A DNA stretch of 64,000 nucleotides from assembly GCF_000376785.1 (NCBI RefSeq), contig NZ_AQXX01000126.1, positions 1 through 64,000 of the forward strand, given 5' to 3'. Below the pieces are notes generated by a model. That model saw only the letters and a list, made by a program, of their open reading frames with translations, was not told the DNA's origin and did no database searches. The position numbers and the translations under genes were made by a program. Each line of letters opens with the position of its first letter. The first letter of the stretch is position 1. Source of the DNA: Hahella ganghwensis DSM 17046. Its GTDB lineage: Bacteria; Pseudomonadota; Gammaproteobacteria; Pseudomonadales; Oleiphilaceae. Positions 35,116-44,107 of the stretch are shown one piece after another.

Positions 35116-37116
35116 CTAGTTTTCTTTGATCTGACTACCCTTAATCGTAATCACCCCGGAACCTTTGGCGTTAATCTTAGCGCCGTTAATAGAAATATCG
35201 CCATTCTTCTTCATGGTGATACTGGCTTTACCAACCTTAATGCTAATCTCATCGGCGGCAGTCAACTGTATCTTCTTGGCATCGAGAGCATATTCCTTGG
35301 TAACCGATTCGGTGTATTTACCACCGACGGACTCCGTTAGGTCTTTACCAATACTGATCTCAGCTTCCTTCTCAACCGCCAGGCTGGATTTGCCACCGAT
35401 ATTTTCAACTTTGTTCTTGTCAATATTGATCGTCTGATCTTTGCCGACTGTAATACTCTGATTATTGCCAACCGTTTCGGAATCGTCCTTACCGATATTG
35501 GTCGTCCGATTTTCGCCAACATCTTCCGTCTGGTTCTTGCCAACAGCAATACTCTGGTCATTGCCGACACTTTCTGTATCGTCATTTTCTACCGTGATAT
35601 TGCGATCTTTCTCCGCATGCACCCGAACCAGTTCACTGCCCTTTTCATCAATGAACATGATCTCGTTGTAGTTTTCCTTGCCGCCTTCTTTGGTGGAGCG
35701 GCTCTTGACACCACTATGCGCCTTGTTGGCAGGCAGATCGTACGGAGGCATCACTTCAGCGTTATACACGCTACCGATGACCAGTGGTCTGTCAGGATCC
35801 CCTTCCAAGAATGAGATCACCACTTCCTGACCAATACGGGGGATATACTGAGCCCCCCATTTTTTACCACTCCAGATCTGAGCGACCCGAATCCAACAGG
35901 AACTCTTGTCGTCTTTCTTGCCTTCACGATCCCAGTAAAACTGAACTTTGATCCGACCGTATTCATCGGTGAAAATTTCTTCGGAGGAAGGCCCCACAAC
36001 CAAAGCGGTCTGAGTGCCACTGATAATTGGTCGATCGATGGTGACTGAAGGCCGAATGACTGTTGCCGCAGGTGCACAGGTAAATTTGTTCGAGTAGGTT
36101 CCGCCACCACTGCTACCAGCACGATACCCACCTTCTTCACCGTGGTGCTCCACTCGGGTCAGAACATATTTGGCTTTCTTCTCTGATTTATCATGATGAT
36201 CACCGACAGTAAAAACAAAGCCAGCGGTCATAGGTGGATAGTTACTTCCCGCATCGACACTGGAGTAGGCACTTTCCAAGGCCTCCATTCGAGTGGTGGC
36301 ATAGTTGTCACCTTCAGTTTTCTGACCATACTCACCGGGATAATCATAAACTTCGAATTTATCGATATTGGGTAACTTAACCAGGCTTTTCTGGAAGGCT
36401 GTCAGGCTTGTCGCAGGGGTTTCAAAGTTGTAGTCAGTCAGCTCGACCTTCCCGCTGACAAAGTGGTAGCCATGTTTCCATCCGTTGATCGTAAAATCCG
36501 TATGAGAACCATCCACCACGTCTAATGACGATGCAGGAACTGAATCGTAACCCTTGGCATAGTCACTAATGACCATCGTGTGCTTGCCATCTTCATGCTT
36601 GAAGTAGTAGAAGATCCCCTCTTCCTGCAACAGTCGGCTGATAAATTTAAAATCTGTTTCGCGGTACTGAACGCAGTACACTCGGGGCTGGTAGCTCTTC
36701 TGGAGTTTCCACTCAAAATCGCTGAACCCCATTTCCGAAAAAATACTCGTGATGATGTCTTTAACGCTTTTATCCTGAAATATCCGGCTGTTCTGACGAA
36801 ATTGCAGGAGTGAAAACCAGGGAACCAGTTTCAGGAAATAATCACGAACTCGTCTGTCCTGCGATCCTCCCGCCATAAAGCTGGATACAATGCCGTTAAA
36901 ATAACGGGGATTATCAGGGTCCGACGAGACTTTAATTGTGACAGACTTGCCGACAATTTTGGCTGGATCAATACTTTCTTCAGAGCTGTGTACATCCAGC
37001 GTAATGGAAAATGGCGATGACAGCGCTTCGGTAGCATGGAAACGATTCATGAGAAGAACGTCCGCACCCAGTGGCGAAGACACTGTAATTACCTGATTCT
37101 CTTGCTTAATCGACAT
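35116..37116 (-). CDS. vgrG: T6SS spike protein VgrG
   Basis: 666 residues. gp27-like N-terminal part (FHATEALSSPFSITLDVHS, YCVQYRETDFKFISRLLQEEGIFYYF), gp5 OB-fold (DEYGRIKVQFYWDREGKKDDKSSCWIRVAQ, GWG-like GAQYIPRIGQEVVISFLEGDPDRPLVIGSVYN), then a beta-helix needle with many short repeats of the form VGxNQSxxVGKxQTxxIG (about 515-600). It ends GSGVITIKGSQIKEN without an extra toxin domain, so its effectors are cargo. First gene of a minus-strand unit with the AHH nuclease and Imm11; divergent from the large toxin. Confidence 0.97.
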   Translation of the reverse strand: MSIKQENQVITVSSPLGADVLLMNRFHATEALSSPFSITLDVHSSEESIDPAKIVGKSVTIKVSSDPDNPRYFNGIVSSFMAGGSQDRRVRDYFLKLVPWFSLLQFRQNSRIFQDKSVKDIITSIFSEMGFSDFEWKLQKSYQPRVYCVQYRETDFKFISRLLQEEGIFYYFKHEDGKHTMVISDYAKGYDSVPASSLDVVDGSHTDFTINGWKHGYHFVSGKVELTDYNFETPATSLTAFQKSLVKLPNIDKFEVYDYPGEYGQKTEGDNYATTRMEALESAYSSVDAGSNYPPMTAGFVFTVGDHHDKSEKKAKYVLTRVEHHGEEGGYRAGSSGGGTYSNKFTCAPAATVIRPSVTIDRPIISGTQTALVVGPSSEEIFTDEYGRIKVQFYWDREGKKDDKSSCWIRVAQIWSGKKWGAQYIPRIGQEVVISFLEGDPDRPLVIGSVYNAEVMPPYDLPANKAHSGVKSRSTKEGGKENYNEIMFIDEKGSELVRVHAEKDRNITVENDDTESVGNDQSIAVGKNQTEDVGENRTTNIGKDDSETVGNNQSITVGKDQTINIDKNKVENIGGKSSLAVEKEAEISIGKDLTESVGGKYTESVTKEYALDAKKIQLTAADEISIKVGKASITMKKNGDISINGAKINAKGSGVITIKGSQIKEN

Positions 37117-37646
37117 AACCTGAAACCTTATAGTCCTGCTTCATCGTGTTGGCTGGATATCAACCTTTGAACGACTCAATGCCTTCTGTGCATACCTCGT
37201 GACGAAGTTACAACTCGCGAGACACTCCATAAATAATAGATCGTACACTAAGTACAAACCTTCCTGTTATCTGCTTAAGCGATTTTTTTTCATCAAACCA
37301 GTCAATTTATTTATGAATATCACCGCTCAATTCCGTACATAAAGATTCCAAGGATACCGAAGAGCGTCCGAATAGGAAAACCCCCTAATTATTCAATCAC
37401 CTATCGACTTATTCAATATACCCCCCTATACCTTTTGGATGATTGAAAATTTAATTCCTCAGACTAAAATCGACCACCCTATACAGACAAGATGTCGCGT
37501 TACCCACCCCTCTCAGAGCCTCTATAAGCAAACTGAGACAGAGCTCGACATTCTACAAAAGCTGCCAGGAATACAATTCCAGGCCCTCCCCAGCCAGTTG
37601 TGGCCAAAGGGATACAGGAACCTCAATCCGGGAACGATTGTCAGAA
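37117..37646. other. Divergent promoter region between vgrG and the large toxin
   Basis: About 530 bases, AT-rich in the first 320. Both vgrG (leftward) and the polymorphic toxin (rightward) must start from here. Short open frames on the plus strand (e.g. from 37439) have no Shine-Dalgarno and no recognisable sequence. I see no clear sigma-54 or sigma-70 promoter. Confidence 0.5.
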
Positions 37647-39617
37647 ATGGATTACCTTACGCTTAACCACCCCAGCTACGGCCTTTGTATCATCACCAGG
37701 CCTCTCGTTGACACCTTCGAGCATCTACAGCAGCTATTGTTTGGCCCAGGTAATCCTTTTAATGCCCATGGTTTTGTCATGGGACTGGAAACCGAACAAT
37801 CCCATCAGGTGTACAGACTTCTCTACGGCCTTTTGCATTTCCCCGGACGTGACTGGGGCGCCGGAGCCGATCCTCGCTCCATTCATCGTATCGATGAACT
37901 GGCCGATGCCCTCACCCGAGGCAGCCTCAAAGTCTATCGCCATCAGGCCCCGGTGATCTCCGATGCGGACACGCGGGCAGAACAAGCGATTCGCGAGCAA
38001 ATAGACCGGACCCTGAAAGACATTATTCAGATTGAAAAGGCCGAAGCCCAGGCGATTGAGCAGAAACATGGCCAGCGGAATTCACTGGAGAAAGCCGCCG
38101 CCTACGCCAAAGCCTTCGGTGTCGGCTTGGGCAATGCCGTCTGGTCAATGATGAGCTTCGTCAAAGAAACTTATGACGTTGCCTCTCCCAGATTACGCAT
38201 GCAGCGCTTGCTGAAAGCGGCAGTGACCGCAGGCTGGGCCGCAGACAATCCAGAATCCTGGTACGAGATCTTTCAACGCAATTATCGGGAAGCGGAAAAG
38301 AAAGAACTGGTGGAAGCTATCGGCTTTGATCCCACCAAGATCACCCCAGAGATGCTGAATGAGGCTTTCGACATTGCCGCCGTCATCTGGGAAGACGAAA
38401 GCCTGCATCGAAAGCTGGTGGATTTTGTGGAAGGCTATATCCGGGCACAACATGCCCTGGAACTGACCGAGATGTCTGGCGGCGCTGCCTTTGAGTTGAT
38501 ACTCGGCGCCGTCCTCACCTTCCTGACCGGTGGCGCAGCCATCATCGCCATCACAGCCAGCAAAGCTCGCTACATCCGTATCCTCAACAAACTCGGCGAA
38601 TACTTCGTCGACCTGGGCCGACGCCTGGCTAAACGCAAGAAACGCGTCAAGCCGGAACACCGCCTGTTCAGAAGAACCGGCAAACCATCCAGCAGCGCAA
38701 CGACTGAGCCCAGCAAGCCCAAGCCGCCTCCGATTAAGATTAAGGAGGAGGCACCGAAGAGGAAACCGAACACTCCCGAGAAAGCAACTGATAGCAAAGC
38801 TCCAACGTCCAAACCGGTCAGTTCTATAAAAGAAGCCGAAGCTCGTCTAAAACGGGCTCGGGAAGCTATAGAGGAACGAAAAGCTGCAGGGTTGCCACCT
38901 TACCAACCCAAGTATTCCGATGATCAATTATTAGAAATGGTTGCCACCGGAGCCACCGCCAATGAGCGCTTCCTCGTCAGCATACAGCCGAAAAACACCA
39001 ATCCCGACGCAAAGTTGTCATACCAACGCGATAGCGGGCTTGTTCCCACCTGGACGACATCATTTGATCAACTTGAGGCGGCAGATTCAGACCCCAAATT
39101 AATCCATCAGGTCCTGGGAGCAGAATCCAACTTCGATCCAAGCAAAGACTATGTGATGCATATTGTCGATAGAGGGGAAAACCTGGAAAATTTTGGCCAA
39201 AACACCATAGTTCCAAGCTGGGATAACCTGGCCGACGCTAGCGTACGTGAACTAGGCGGAATACATGAACCCGATATCATCAGACAGACGATGAACTCAG
39301 AATATCAAGCAGAATACGCAAATAAAATGCAAGAGTTCTGGGATGCGGGAGGTAATGAGTTTGATTCCGAGCAAATACTCGAATTTTCAGATAAGATGAA
39401 CATCGATGAAGAAAAACTTTTTAGCGCAAGACACAATATACGTACTGAAATTGGCGCAAACTCAGAGTTTACTGGCAATGGATTAACTGCGAATACTGCC
39501 GCTGGCGGTGGAAAGTACGGTGTTGTAGAAACATTATCCCTAGAGAGACACTTACCAAAGCTATCCGAACTACAAGACGACAACATTGTAAAAACCTTAG
39601 ACTTAACACCTTTATAG
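37647..39617 (+). CDS. Large polymorphic toxin, probable T6SS effector
   Basis: 656 residues from ATG at 37647 (an in-frame TTG lies three codons earlier). Domains: an N-terminal module of about 270 residues (MDYLTLNHPSYGLCIITRPL to VEGYIRAQHALELTEMSGG), one hydrophobic glycine-rich segment (about 283-305), a basic, proline/lysine-rich linker (310-400), and a C-terminal domain of about 215 residues starting near LEMVATGATANERFLVSIQP. This is the layout of polymorphic effectors: delivery part, hinge, toxin. I do not recognise the toxin domain and see no HNH, PAAR or Rhs motif. Adjacent to vgrG and followed by immunity-like genes, so T6SS delivery is the best guess. Confidence 0.75.
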   Translation: MDYLTLNHPSYGLCIITRPLVDTFEHLQQLLFGPGNPFNAHGFVMGLETEQSHQVYRLLYGLLHFPGRDWGAGADPRSIHRIDELADALTRGSLKVYRHQAPVISDADTRAEQAIREQIDRTLKDIIQIEKAEAQAIEQKHGQRNSLEKAAAYAKAFGVGLGNAVWSMMSFVKETYDVASPRLRMQRLLKAAVTAGWAADNPESWYEIFQRNYREAEKKELVEAIGFDPTKITPEMLNEAFDIAAVIWEDESLHRKLVDFVEGYIRAQHALELTEMSGGAAFELILGAVLTFLTGGAAIIAITASKARYIRILNKLGEYFVDLGRRLAKRKKRVKPEHRLFRRTGKPSSSATTEPSKPKPPPIKIKEEAPKRKPNTPEKATDSKAPTSKPVSSIKEAEARLKRAREAIEERKAAGLPPYQPKYSDDQLLEMVATGATANERFLVSIQPKNTNPDAKLSYQRDSGLVPTWTTSFDQLEAADSDPKLIHQVLGAESNFDPSKDYVMHIVDRGENLENFGQNTIVPSWDNLADASVRELGGIHEPDIIRQTMNSEYQAEYANKMQEFWDAGGNEFDSEQILEFSDKMNIDEEKLFSARHNIRTEIGANSEFTGNGLTANTAAGGGKYGVVETLSLERHLPKLSELQDDNIVKTLDLTPL

Positions 39618-39636
39618 ATAAAAGTTGCATGTAAAT

Positions 39637-40158
39637 ATGGACATAACACAAAAACCCTTAGGCTTAATTGATCCAAATAACTTAAAAGCGGATGAATTAT
39701 TCTTGGCAGACGTTCATTACGAAATGTTTCCCGACAAGGAAGTAAAATTATTTAAAAAAGCAAACCATCTAGTTGTTTGGACTAGTTTTACCAGCTTATT
39801 TACAAACAACAGGCGACATAACCAAGATGAATTCCCTTTAAAATCGCTACCTTGGTTTATTGATACTATTGAAAACAAGTTCTGGAACCATAAACCTAAT
39901 CCGAACTCATTACCTGGTGAAGTCAATGAAGTGACGAACATCAATGGTGAAAAAATTGGCATAAATCCCATGCGGCATTGCTGTGCCGAGAATCTATTTG
40001 GTTATTCTTTTTGGAACAAAAGTAGAACACCTTATATAGGAAGAACTCCTCCTCAGAATTGGCAAATTCCACGATACATGCTGGAACAAGGGTTGATGGA
40101 TGAACTAAAGCGCATTTCGACAGAGTTAGGGTTAAAGAGATATGAGCCTTTTAAATAA
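39637..40158 (+). CDS. Probable immunity protein A (paralogue of 42602-43114)
   Basis: 173 residues, soluble, no signal; Met at 39637 is used because the upstream TTG adds only four residues. It begins 19 bases after the toxin stop, the usual place for a cognate immunity gene. Family not recognised. It shares LPWFIDTIENxFWNHKPxP, GINPMRxCCAExLFGYSFWN and the ending MLEQGLMDxLKRISTELGLK with the protein encoded at 42602, at roughly 60% identity. The last 75 bases are nearly identical at DNA level. AT-rich like the rest of the array. Confidence 0.65.
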   Translation: MDITQKPLGLIDPNNLKADELFLADVHYEMFPDKEVKLFKKANHLVVWTSFTSLFTNNRRHNQDEFPLKSLPWFIDTIENKFWNHKPNPNSLPGEVNEVTNINGEKIGINPMRHCCAENLFGYSFWNKSRTPYIGRTPPQNWQIPRYMLEQGLMDELKRISTELGLKRYEPFK

Positions 40159-40193
40159 GCACAACTCTTTAACCATCTCGCGTAAAATTTGAC

Positions 40194-40609
40194 ATGAAAG
40201 CACTTCCCTACTTTAAGGAAGAAAAGGGCACCAAATTCTCTGGTGCAATAATCTTACTACAAAACAAAGATGCGCTTAGCGAAGAGGATTCAGTACTAAT
40301 TAGCGACTACATGCAATCATGCATTGTCGTTGATGAATGGCTGAGCAATATCAAAGATGTAGCAACTAAAAAGCCAGTAATTCCAACTAAAACATACTCT
40401 GATGGAGTATGGGATGCATCCCATATTCACTATGTAAGACAGTACAGAGCTCGCTTACCACGTCAAAGTTTGCATCCCATGTCAAACAACAAATTGAAAA
40501 CTATTTCAATCCAAAAAGCTTAGATAAAGAAAAACTGAACATAGAGTTCCAAGATCTTTTACAGAAGTTAGCAAATGGTGAAGAATCTTATTACGATGAC
40601 TCTTACTAG
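40194..40609 (+). pseudogene. Frameshifted hypothetical gene in the immunity array
   Basis: The frame from ATG at 40194 (MKALPYFKEEKGTKFSGAII) reads well to about VRQYRARLP near 40460. There coding potential jumps to another frame that continues TSKFASHVKQQIENYFNPKS and LDKEKLNIEFQDLLQKLANG to TAG at 40609. A single missing base near 40460-40465 explains both halves; the intact protein would be about 137 residues. Either a real decay of an immunity-type gene or a sequencing error. Family not recognised. Confidence 0.65.
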
Positions 40610-40620
40610 CCAGACAACAG

Positions 40621-41169
40621 ATGGAAGCCACCGCGCTTATGAAAGAGTCAGTCAGAGTTGAACTATCCGCCAAAAATATAAAAACGTTAATCAGCAAACA
40701 CAGAGAACATCAGATCTCCGGCGGAAAATCTGGCGTACGCCTCACTGATTTATCTGGCTTTATAATACAAAATGCTGATTTTAGCGATCTGGATCTCTCT
40801 GACCTGTGCGCGCATGACTCGAAAATATCAAACTGCACATTTAACTCCACAGACTTAAACCACGCACAATTCGGTAATTGCGAAATATCAGAAACCACAT
40901 TCTATAATGCGGAATTGAGCAAATCAGACTTCCACTCCTGCAAGTTTCTAAATGTAAAATTTGATAAAGCCAACTTAGTCAGAGCAGAGATTAGCGATTC
41001 CGAAATTAACAACTCATCCTTTATCGAGACATCTCTAGTTGGTACTGACTTTGACAACTGCGACCTAACGCAAGCAAACTTCAGCTCCGCAGTTTTCAGC
41101 AATACCTACTTTCATGACTGCACCATTCCAGGAGAAATAGCAGATATGAAAGGAGCTGTCATCAAGTAA
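40621..41169 (+). CDS. Pentapeptide-repeat protein
   Basis: 182 residues. After a charged helix (1-40) the sequence follows A(D/N)LxX-type pentapeptide periodicity from about residue 45 to 170 (DLSGFIIQNADFSDLDLSDL, DFDNCDLTQANFSSAVF), which folds as a right-handed beta-helix. No signal peptide. Such small solenoids can mimic DNA or bind partners; in a toxin-linked array an immunity role is plausible. No direct evidence for its target. Confidence 0.8.
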   Translation: MEATALMKESVRVELSAKNIKTLISKHREHQISGGKSGVRLTDLSGFIIQNADFSDLDLSDLCAHDSKISNCTFNSTDLNHAQFGNCEISETTFYNAELSKSDFHSCKFLNVKFDKANLVRAEISDSEINNSSFIETSLVGTDFDNCDLTQANFSSAVFSNTYFHDCTIPGEIADMKGAVIK

Positions 41170-41298
41170 AGGCTATGTTGATAATTGAAGAAAAAAGCCC
41201 GCTGATTTCGTCTCGGCCAGGAGATAACTTTTGAATTAACAACGACCCCAGCCCATAACACCTTCAACTCTCTAAAGAGAGGGGTTAACTGATATAGG

Positions 41299-42042
41299 AT
41301 GCCACCAATTAACTCAGAAGAATACCGCCTACTCTATACGGATGAATATGGAGAAGATGTTGGACTTGATGAAGTACAGCTTCTCGACCCCCCTTTGGAA
41401 GAACGGGTTCCTGCTCTATCTAAAATGCTAAATTCCTCGGATCCATATCTCTCATACCAATCGACATTGGTATTAGCGGCCTGGGGAAAAGATATCGCAC
41501 TGGACAAGCTGGAAGAATATATAAACAAAGAAGACATTTCCAACAAAGGCTTCTCACCAAATCGAATCACAGGTGAAGACAACGTATATGACGAGCTATC
41601 ATATGCCGTTCACTTATATGGCTTGTCGGAAGGCAACAAGGAAAGAATGCTGAAAGCCTTTAAAAAAATACTGGCGATTTATCCGGATTACTACTTCGAA
41701 TCCAAGCTAAAGCTCGGACTTCTAAGCAACGATTTTGTTGAACTCATCCCATTTATTGAAAAGGCAATTAACAATACACTTTCTCTAGGAAAAACCTATC
41801 AGGCTAGTCAGCTACTACCGGTATTAACAAAGTTAGATCCAGATAAGGGCTGGCAGACAATTCAGCAATTTACAAATTTACCAGCATCTACGCCCAACCC
41901 CAAAGCCAATATTGCTGAAGCCCTAAAGTATTACCCAAGTGAAGAAAGCCTCGAACTACTAAACACATATACAAAAAACCAGGACCCTGCCGTAGCACTG
42001 GAAGCCGAACAGTCTCTCAAATATTTCACTGACAGGATCTGA
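41299..42042 (+). CDS. HEAT-like repeat protein, putative immunity
   Basis: 247 residues, all-helical and acidic, with repeated two-helix units: ERVPALSKMLNSSDPYLSYQSTLVLAAWG near the start and EESLELLNTYTKNQDPAVALEAEQSLKYF at the end are HEAT-like. No signal peptide. HEAT-type immunity proteins are known next to polymorphic toxins, and position in the array suggests the same. The leader (41274-41290) shares AAAGAGAGG plus TTAACT with the leader of the 42602 gene. Confidence 0.6.
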   Translation: MPPINSEEYRLLYTDEYGEDVGLDEVQLLDPPLEERVPALSKMLNSSDPYLSYQSTLVLAAWGKDIALDKLEEYINKEDISNKGFSPNRITGEDNVYDELSYAVHLYGLSEGNKERMLKAFKKILAIYPDYYFESKLKLGLLSNDFVELIPFIEKAINNTLSLGKTYQASQLLPVLTKLDPDKGWQTIQQFTNLPASTPNPKANIAEALKYYPSEESLELLNTYTKNQDPAVALEAEQSLKYFTDRI

Positions 42043-42081
42043 ATAACAGCTTTAGAATAAATACTGAAGACATGACCACAG

Positions 42082-42492
42082 ATGAATAGTTCAGATACCA
42101 ACGAAGTAGTTATTGCAATTCGTTATCGTGGAAAAATCCGCTGGTTCCGAAGTGATCGAGATCTGTGGGTTCTCGACGTCAACAAATGGCGCAATGAGTT
42201 TATCGATCATGGATATGATGTTCCTGAGTTTAAAGTCTCTTTCAGGTTTGGCATTCATTGCATCAATCATCATAACGCAGACAAGCAAGTTATGGAGCAA
42301 CTGAACAGCATCCTTAACGACAGTAATGAAGACTTATTTGTTAGAGTCGAAGCCGTCAGGGGCATGTTTCGTATATCTGGGTTAAGGGTTGACGAGGACA
42401 AAATGAGATTATTGGAAAGAGCCTCATCTTATACAGAGCTTGAAATTTTGATTCCCACAAAGCTAATCAATGATACCCTAGAAGCGCTATAA
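42082..42492 (+). CDS. Hypothetical protein in the immunity array
   Basis: 136 residues, no signal or membrane segment, 39 bases after the HEAT-like gene. Mixed alpha/beta: an N-terminal sheet (VVIAIRYRGKIRWFRSDRDLWVLDV) followed by helices. I do not recognise it. Same strand and AT-rich character as its neighbours. Confidence 0.55.
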   Translation: MNSSDTNEVVIAIRYRGKIRWFRSDRDLWVLDVNKWRNEFIDHGYDVPEFKVSFRFGIHCINHHNADKQVMEQLNSILNDSNEDLFVRVEAVRGMFRISGLRVDEDKMRLLERASSYTELEILIPTKLINDTLEAL

Positions 42493-42601
42493 AGCTCAGC
42501 TTAAAGTGACAAACTCACTTGCCGCACACAACCTTCATGCTCAAATTTAGCTTCAATACTTCTGTAGAGGAAAGAGAGGTTTAACTCCCTCTAAATTAAT
42601 T

Positions 42602-43114
42602 ATGAAAATCGCCCTGGGACTAATAACCCCTGATCATTTAAAGGCTGACGAACTGTTTTTGATAGATATAAAATATGACATGTTCCCAGATGACAAAGTA
42701 AAGCTATTTAAAAAAGGTCAATACTTAGCTCTGTGGGAAAGCTCCTACAGCCCAATACACAAAAAGTATACAAGCGCTCAAAAAGAATACCCTCTGGCAG
42801 CACTACCCTGGTTTATCGATACCATAGAAAATGAATTTTGGAATCACAAGCCCGATCCCGACGCGTTACCAGGCAAAACCAATGAGGTAACAGTTATCAA
42901 GGGTGAAAAACTGGGAATTAATCCAATGCGCAACTGTTGCGCCGAAGACCTTTTTGGATATTCATTCTGGAACGCCAGCAGAAAAAGCTACATCTCGCGC
43001 AGAGCTCGTCACGACTGGTACATTCCACAATACATGCTGGAACAAGGGTTGATGGATGATCTAAAGCGCATTTCGACAGAATTAGGACTGAAGAGCTATG
43101 AGCCCTTTAAATAA
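42602..43114 (+). CDS. Probable immunity protein B (paralogue of 39637-40158)
   Basis: 170 residues. Shares with protein A the core LPWFIDTIENEFWNHKPDP, GINPMRNCCAEDLFGYSFWN and the ending MLEQGLMDDLKRISTELGLK. The N-terminal and central loops (SSYSPIHKKYTSAQKEYPLA; SRKSYISRRARHDWY) differ most. Divergence concentrated in loops with a conserved 3' end is what is expected for immunity genes that follow toxin variants, with recombination at the shared end. Its own cognate toxin is not in the window. Family unrecognised. Confidence 0.6.
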   Translation: MKIALGLITPDHLKADELFLIDIKYDMFPDDKVKLFKKGQYLALWESSYSPIHKKYTSAQKEYPLAALPWFIDTIENEFWNHKPDPDALPGKTNEVTVIKGEKLGINPMRNCCAEDLFGYSFWNASRKSYISRRARHDWYIPQYMLEQGLMDDLKRISTELGLKSYEPFK

Positions 43115-43142
43115 TGATTCAGACAACTTTTACCGAGCTTAG

Positions 43143-43406
43143 ATGAATCAAATAAAGGAACCTCTAAAAAGAATACTGCGGAAATATTGTCACGTCGAAT
43201 GCTATGACCCCTTACTCATCAGAGAGGCGATGATCACAGAAACGGGTTTTCCGTATGATATCAACTTGTTCAAGAGCCAATTGAAGGAAGCTATCGAAAA
43301 AGAGCTTATTTCACCGCAGGAATATGAGGAACTAACGGAAGAAGATTTTGATTCTCAGCAAGATCTCCAGGTGTGGCTGGAGGAACTCCTCTCCGAGTTA
43401 CCATAG
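43143..43406 (+). CDS. Small acidic hypothetical protein, end of the array
   Basis: 87 residues, helical, acidic at the C-terminus (EEYEELTEEDFDSQQDLQVWLEELLSELP), 28 bases after protein B. No recognisable domain. Size, charge and position fit a small immunity protein, but nothing stronger supports this. Confidence 0.5.
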   Translation: MNQIKEPLKRILRKYCHVECYDPLLIREAMITETGFPYDINLFKSQLKEAIEKELISPQEYEELTEEDFDSQQDLQVWLEELLSELP

Positions 43407-43426
43407 CTTGTAGAAGTTTCCACAAG

Positions 43427-44035
43427 TCAGAGACAGTTTATCTTCTTAGCAAGCCCTTCACTGGTAGGGTAAACCTGCTCCTTTGGCAGTAGTAAACGAG
43501 CCTCTTCCAGTTTTCCGAGCTCAACGAGAGCGCAGATAGTGTCAGCCAATTCGGTAACTTCCGTGATACTTTCAATCCATTCATTCACATAAAGATCAAC
43601 CGCCTCCCCTGACAAACCAACCTGTATCGCGCGGTAGCCTAACGGCTGCAAGTGCAAATCCCTTTCTGGATCCCACTGAATTCGCACAGGAGAGTTATTT
43701 TTAACAGCCAACCATTCCTCTTTCGAGGTGTAACACCCGTCAATGAAGTGGCTTAGACAACTATGCTCTAGCGCCCATTCGAATCCATCCCTTTTAATAT
43801 CTATGGCCAGAATTCGATTCTGGCCACTATCTTTCTTCCCCCAACCAGAGCGATACATCATCCAGAGAAATGAGGGCTTAATCCAGGTCATACGTTCCAT
43901 TTTAAATGGCAGAGAAACAAAGGTCCCATGAGCTATCGCGCTATCAGCTATAGCGTCAGAGTACGCTTGATAAACACGAATCACTTTATCTGTATAAACT
44001 GCTCTAATTTGCCGGTGAGGATTGAGGTTAATCAT
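43427..44035 (-). CDS. DUF4291 family protein
   Basis: 202 residues. The phrases RQIRAVYTDKVIRVYQAYSDAIADSAIAHGTF and RMTWIKPSFLWMMYRSGWGKKDSGQNRILAIDI are the DUF4291 signature; the QPLGYRAIQVGLSG segment is also conserved. Function unknown. Transcribed opposite to the immunity array, with which it converges at 43406-43427. It marks the right edge of the AT-rich island. Confidence 0.9.
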   Translation of the reverse strand: MINLNPHRQIRAVYTDKVIRVYQAYSDAIADSAIAHGTFVSLPFKMERMTWIKPSFLWMMYRSGWGKKDSGQNRILAIDIKRDGFEWALEHSCLSHFIDGCYTSKEEWLAVKNNSPVRIQWDPERDLHLQPLGYRAIQVGLSGEAVDLYVNEWIESITEVTELADTICALVELGKLEEARLLLPKEQVYPTSEGLAKKINCL

Positions 44036-44107
44036 AATTACTGCTTTTTGCTTGGTTTAAAAAACTCTTTAGCAGACTAACAGTATGAAAGAGTCAGACT
44101 CAATCCT

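Noticed and set aside
35200-35650. Short periodic repeats resembling a CRISPR or tandem array
   Set aside because: They encode the repetitive needle of VgrG in frame; spacing and sequence vary as in a beta-helix, with no palindromic repeats or spacers.
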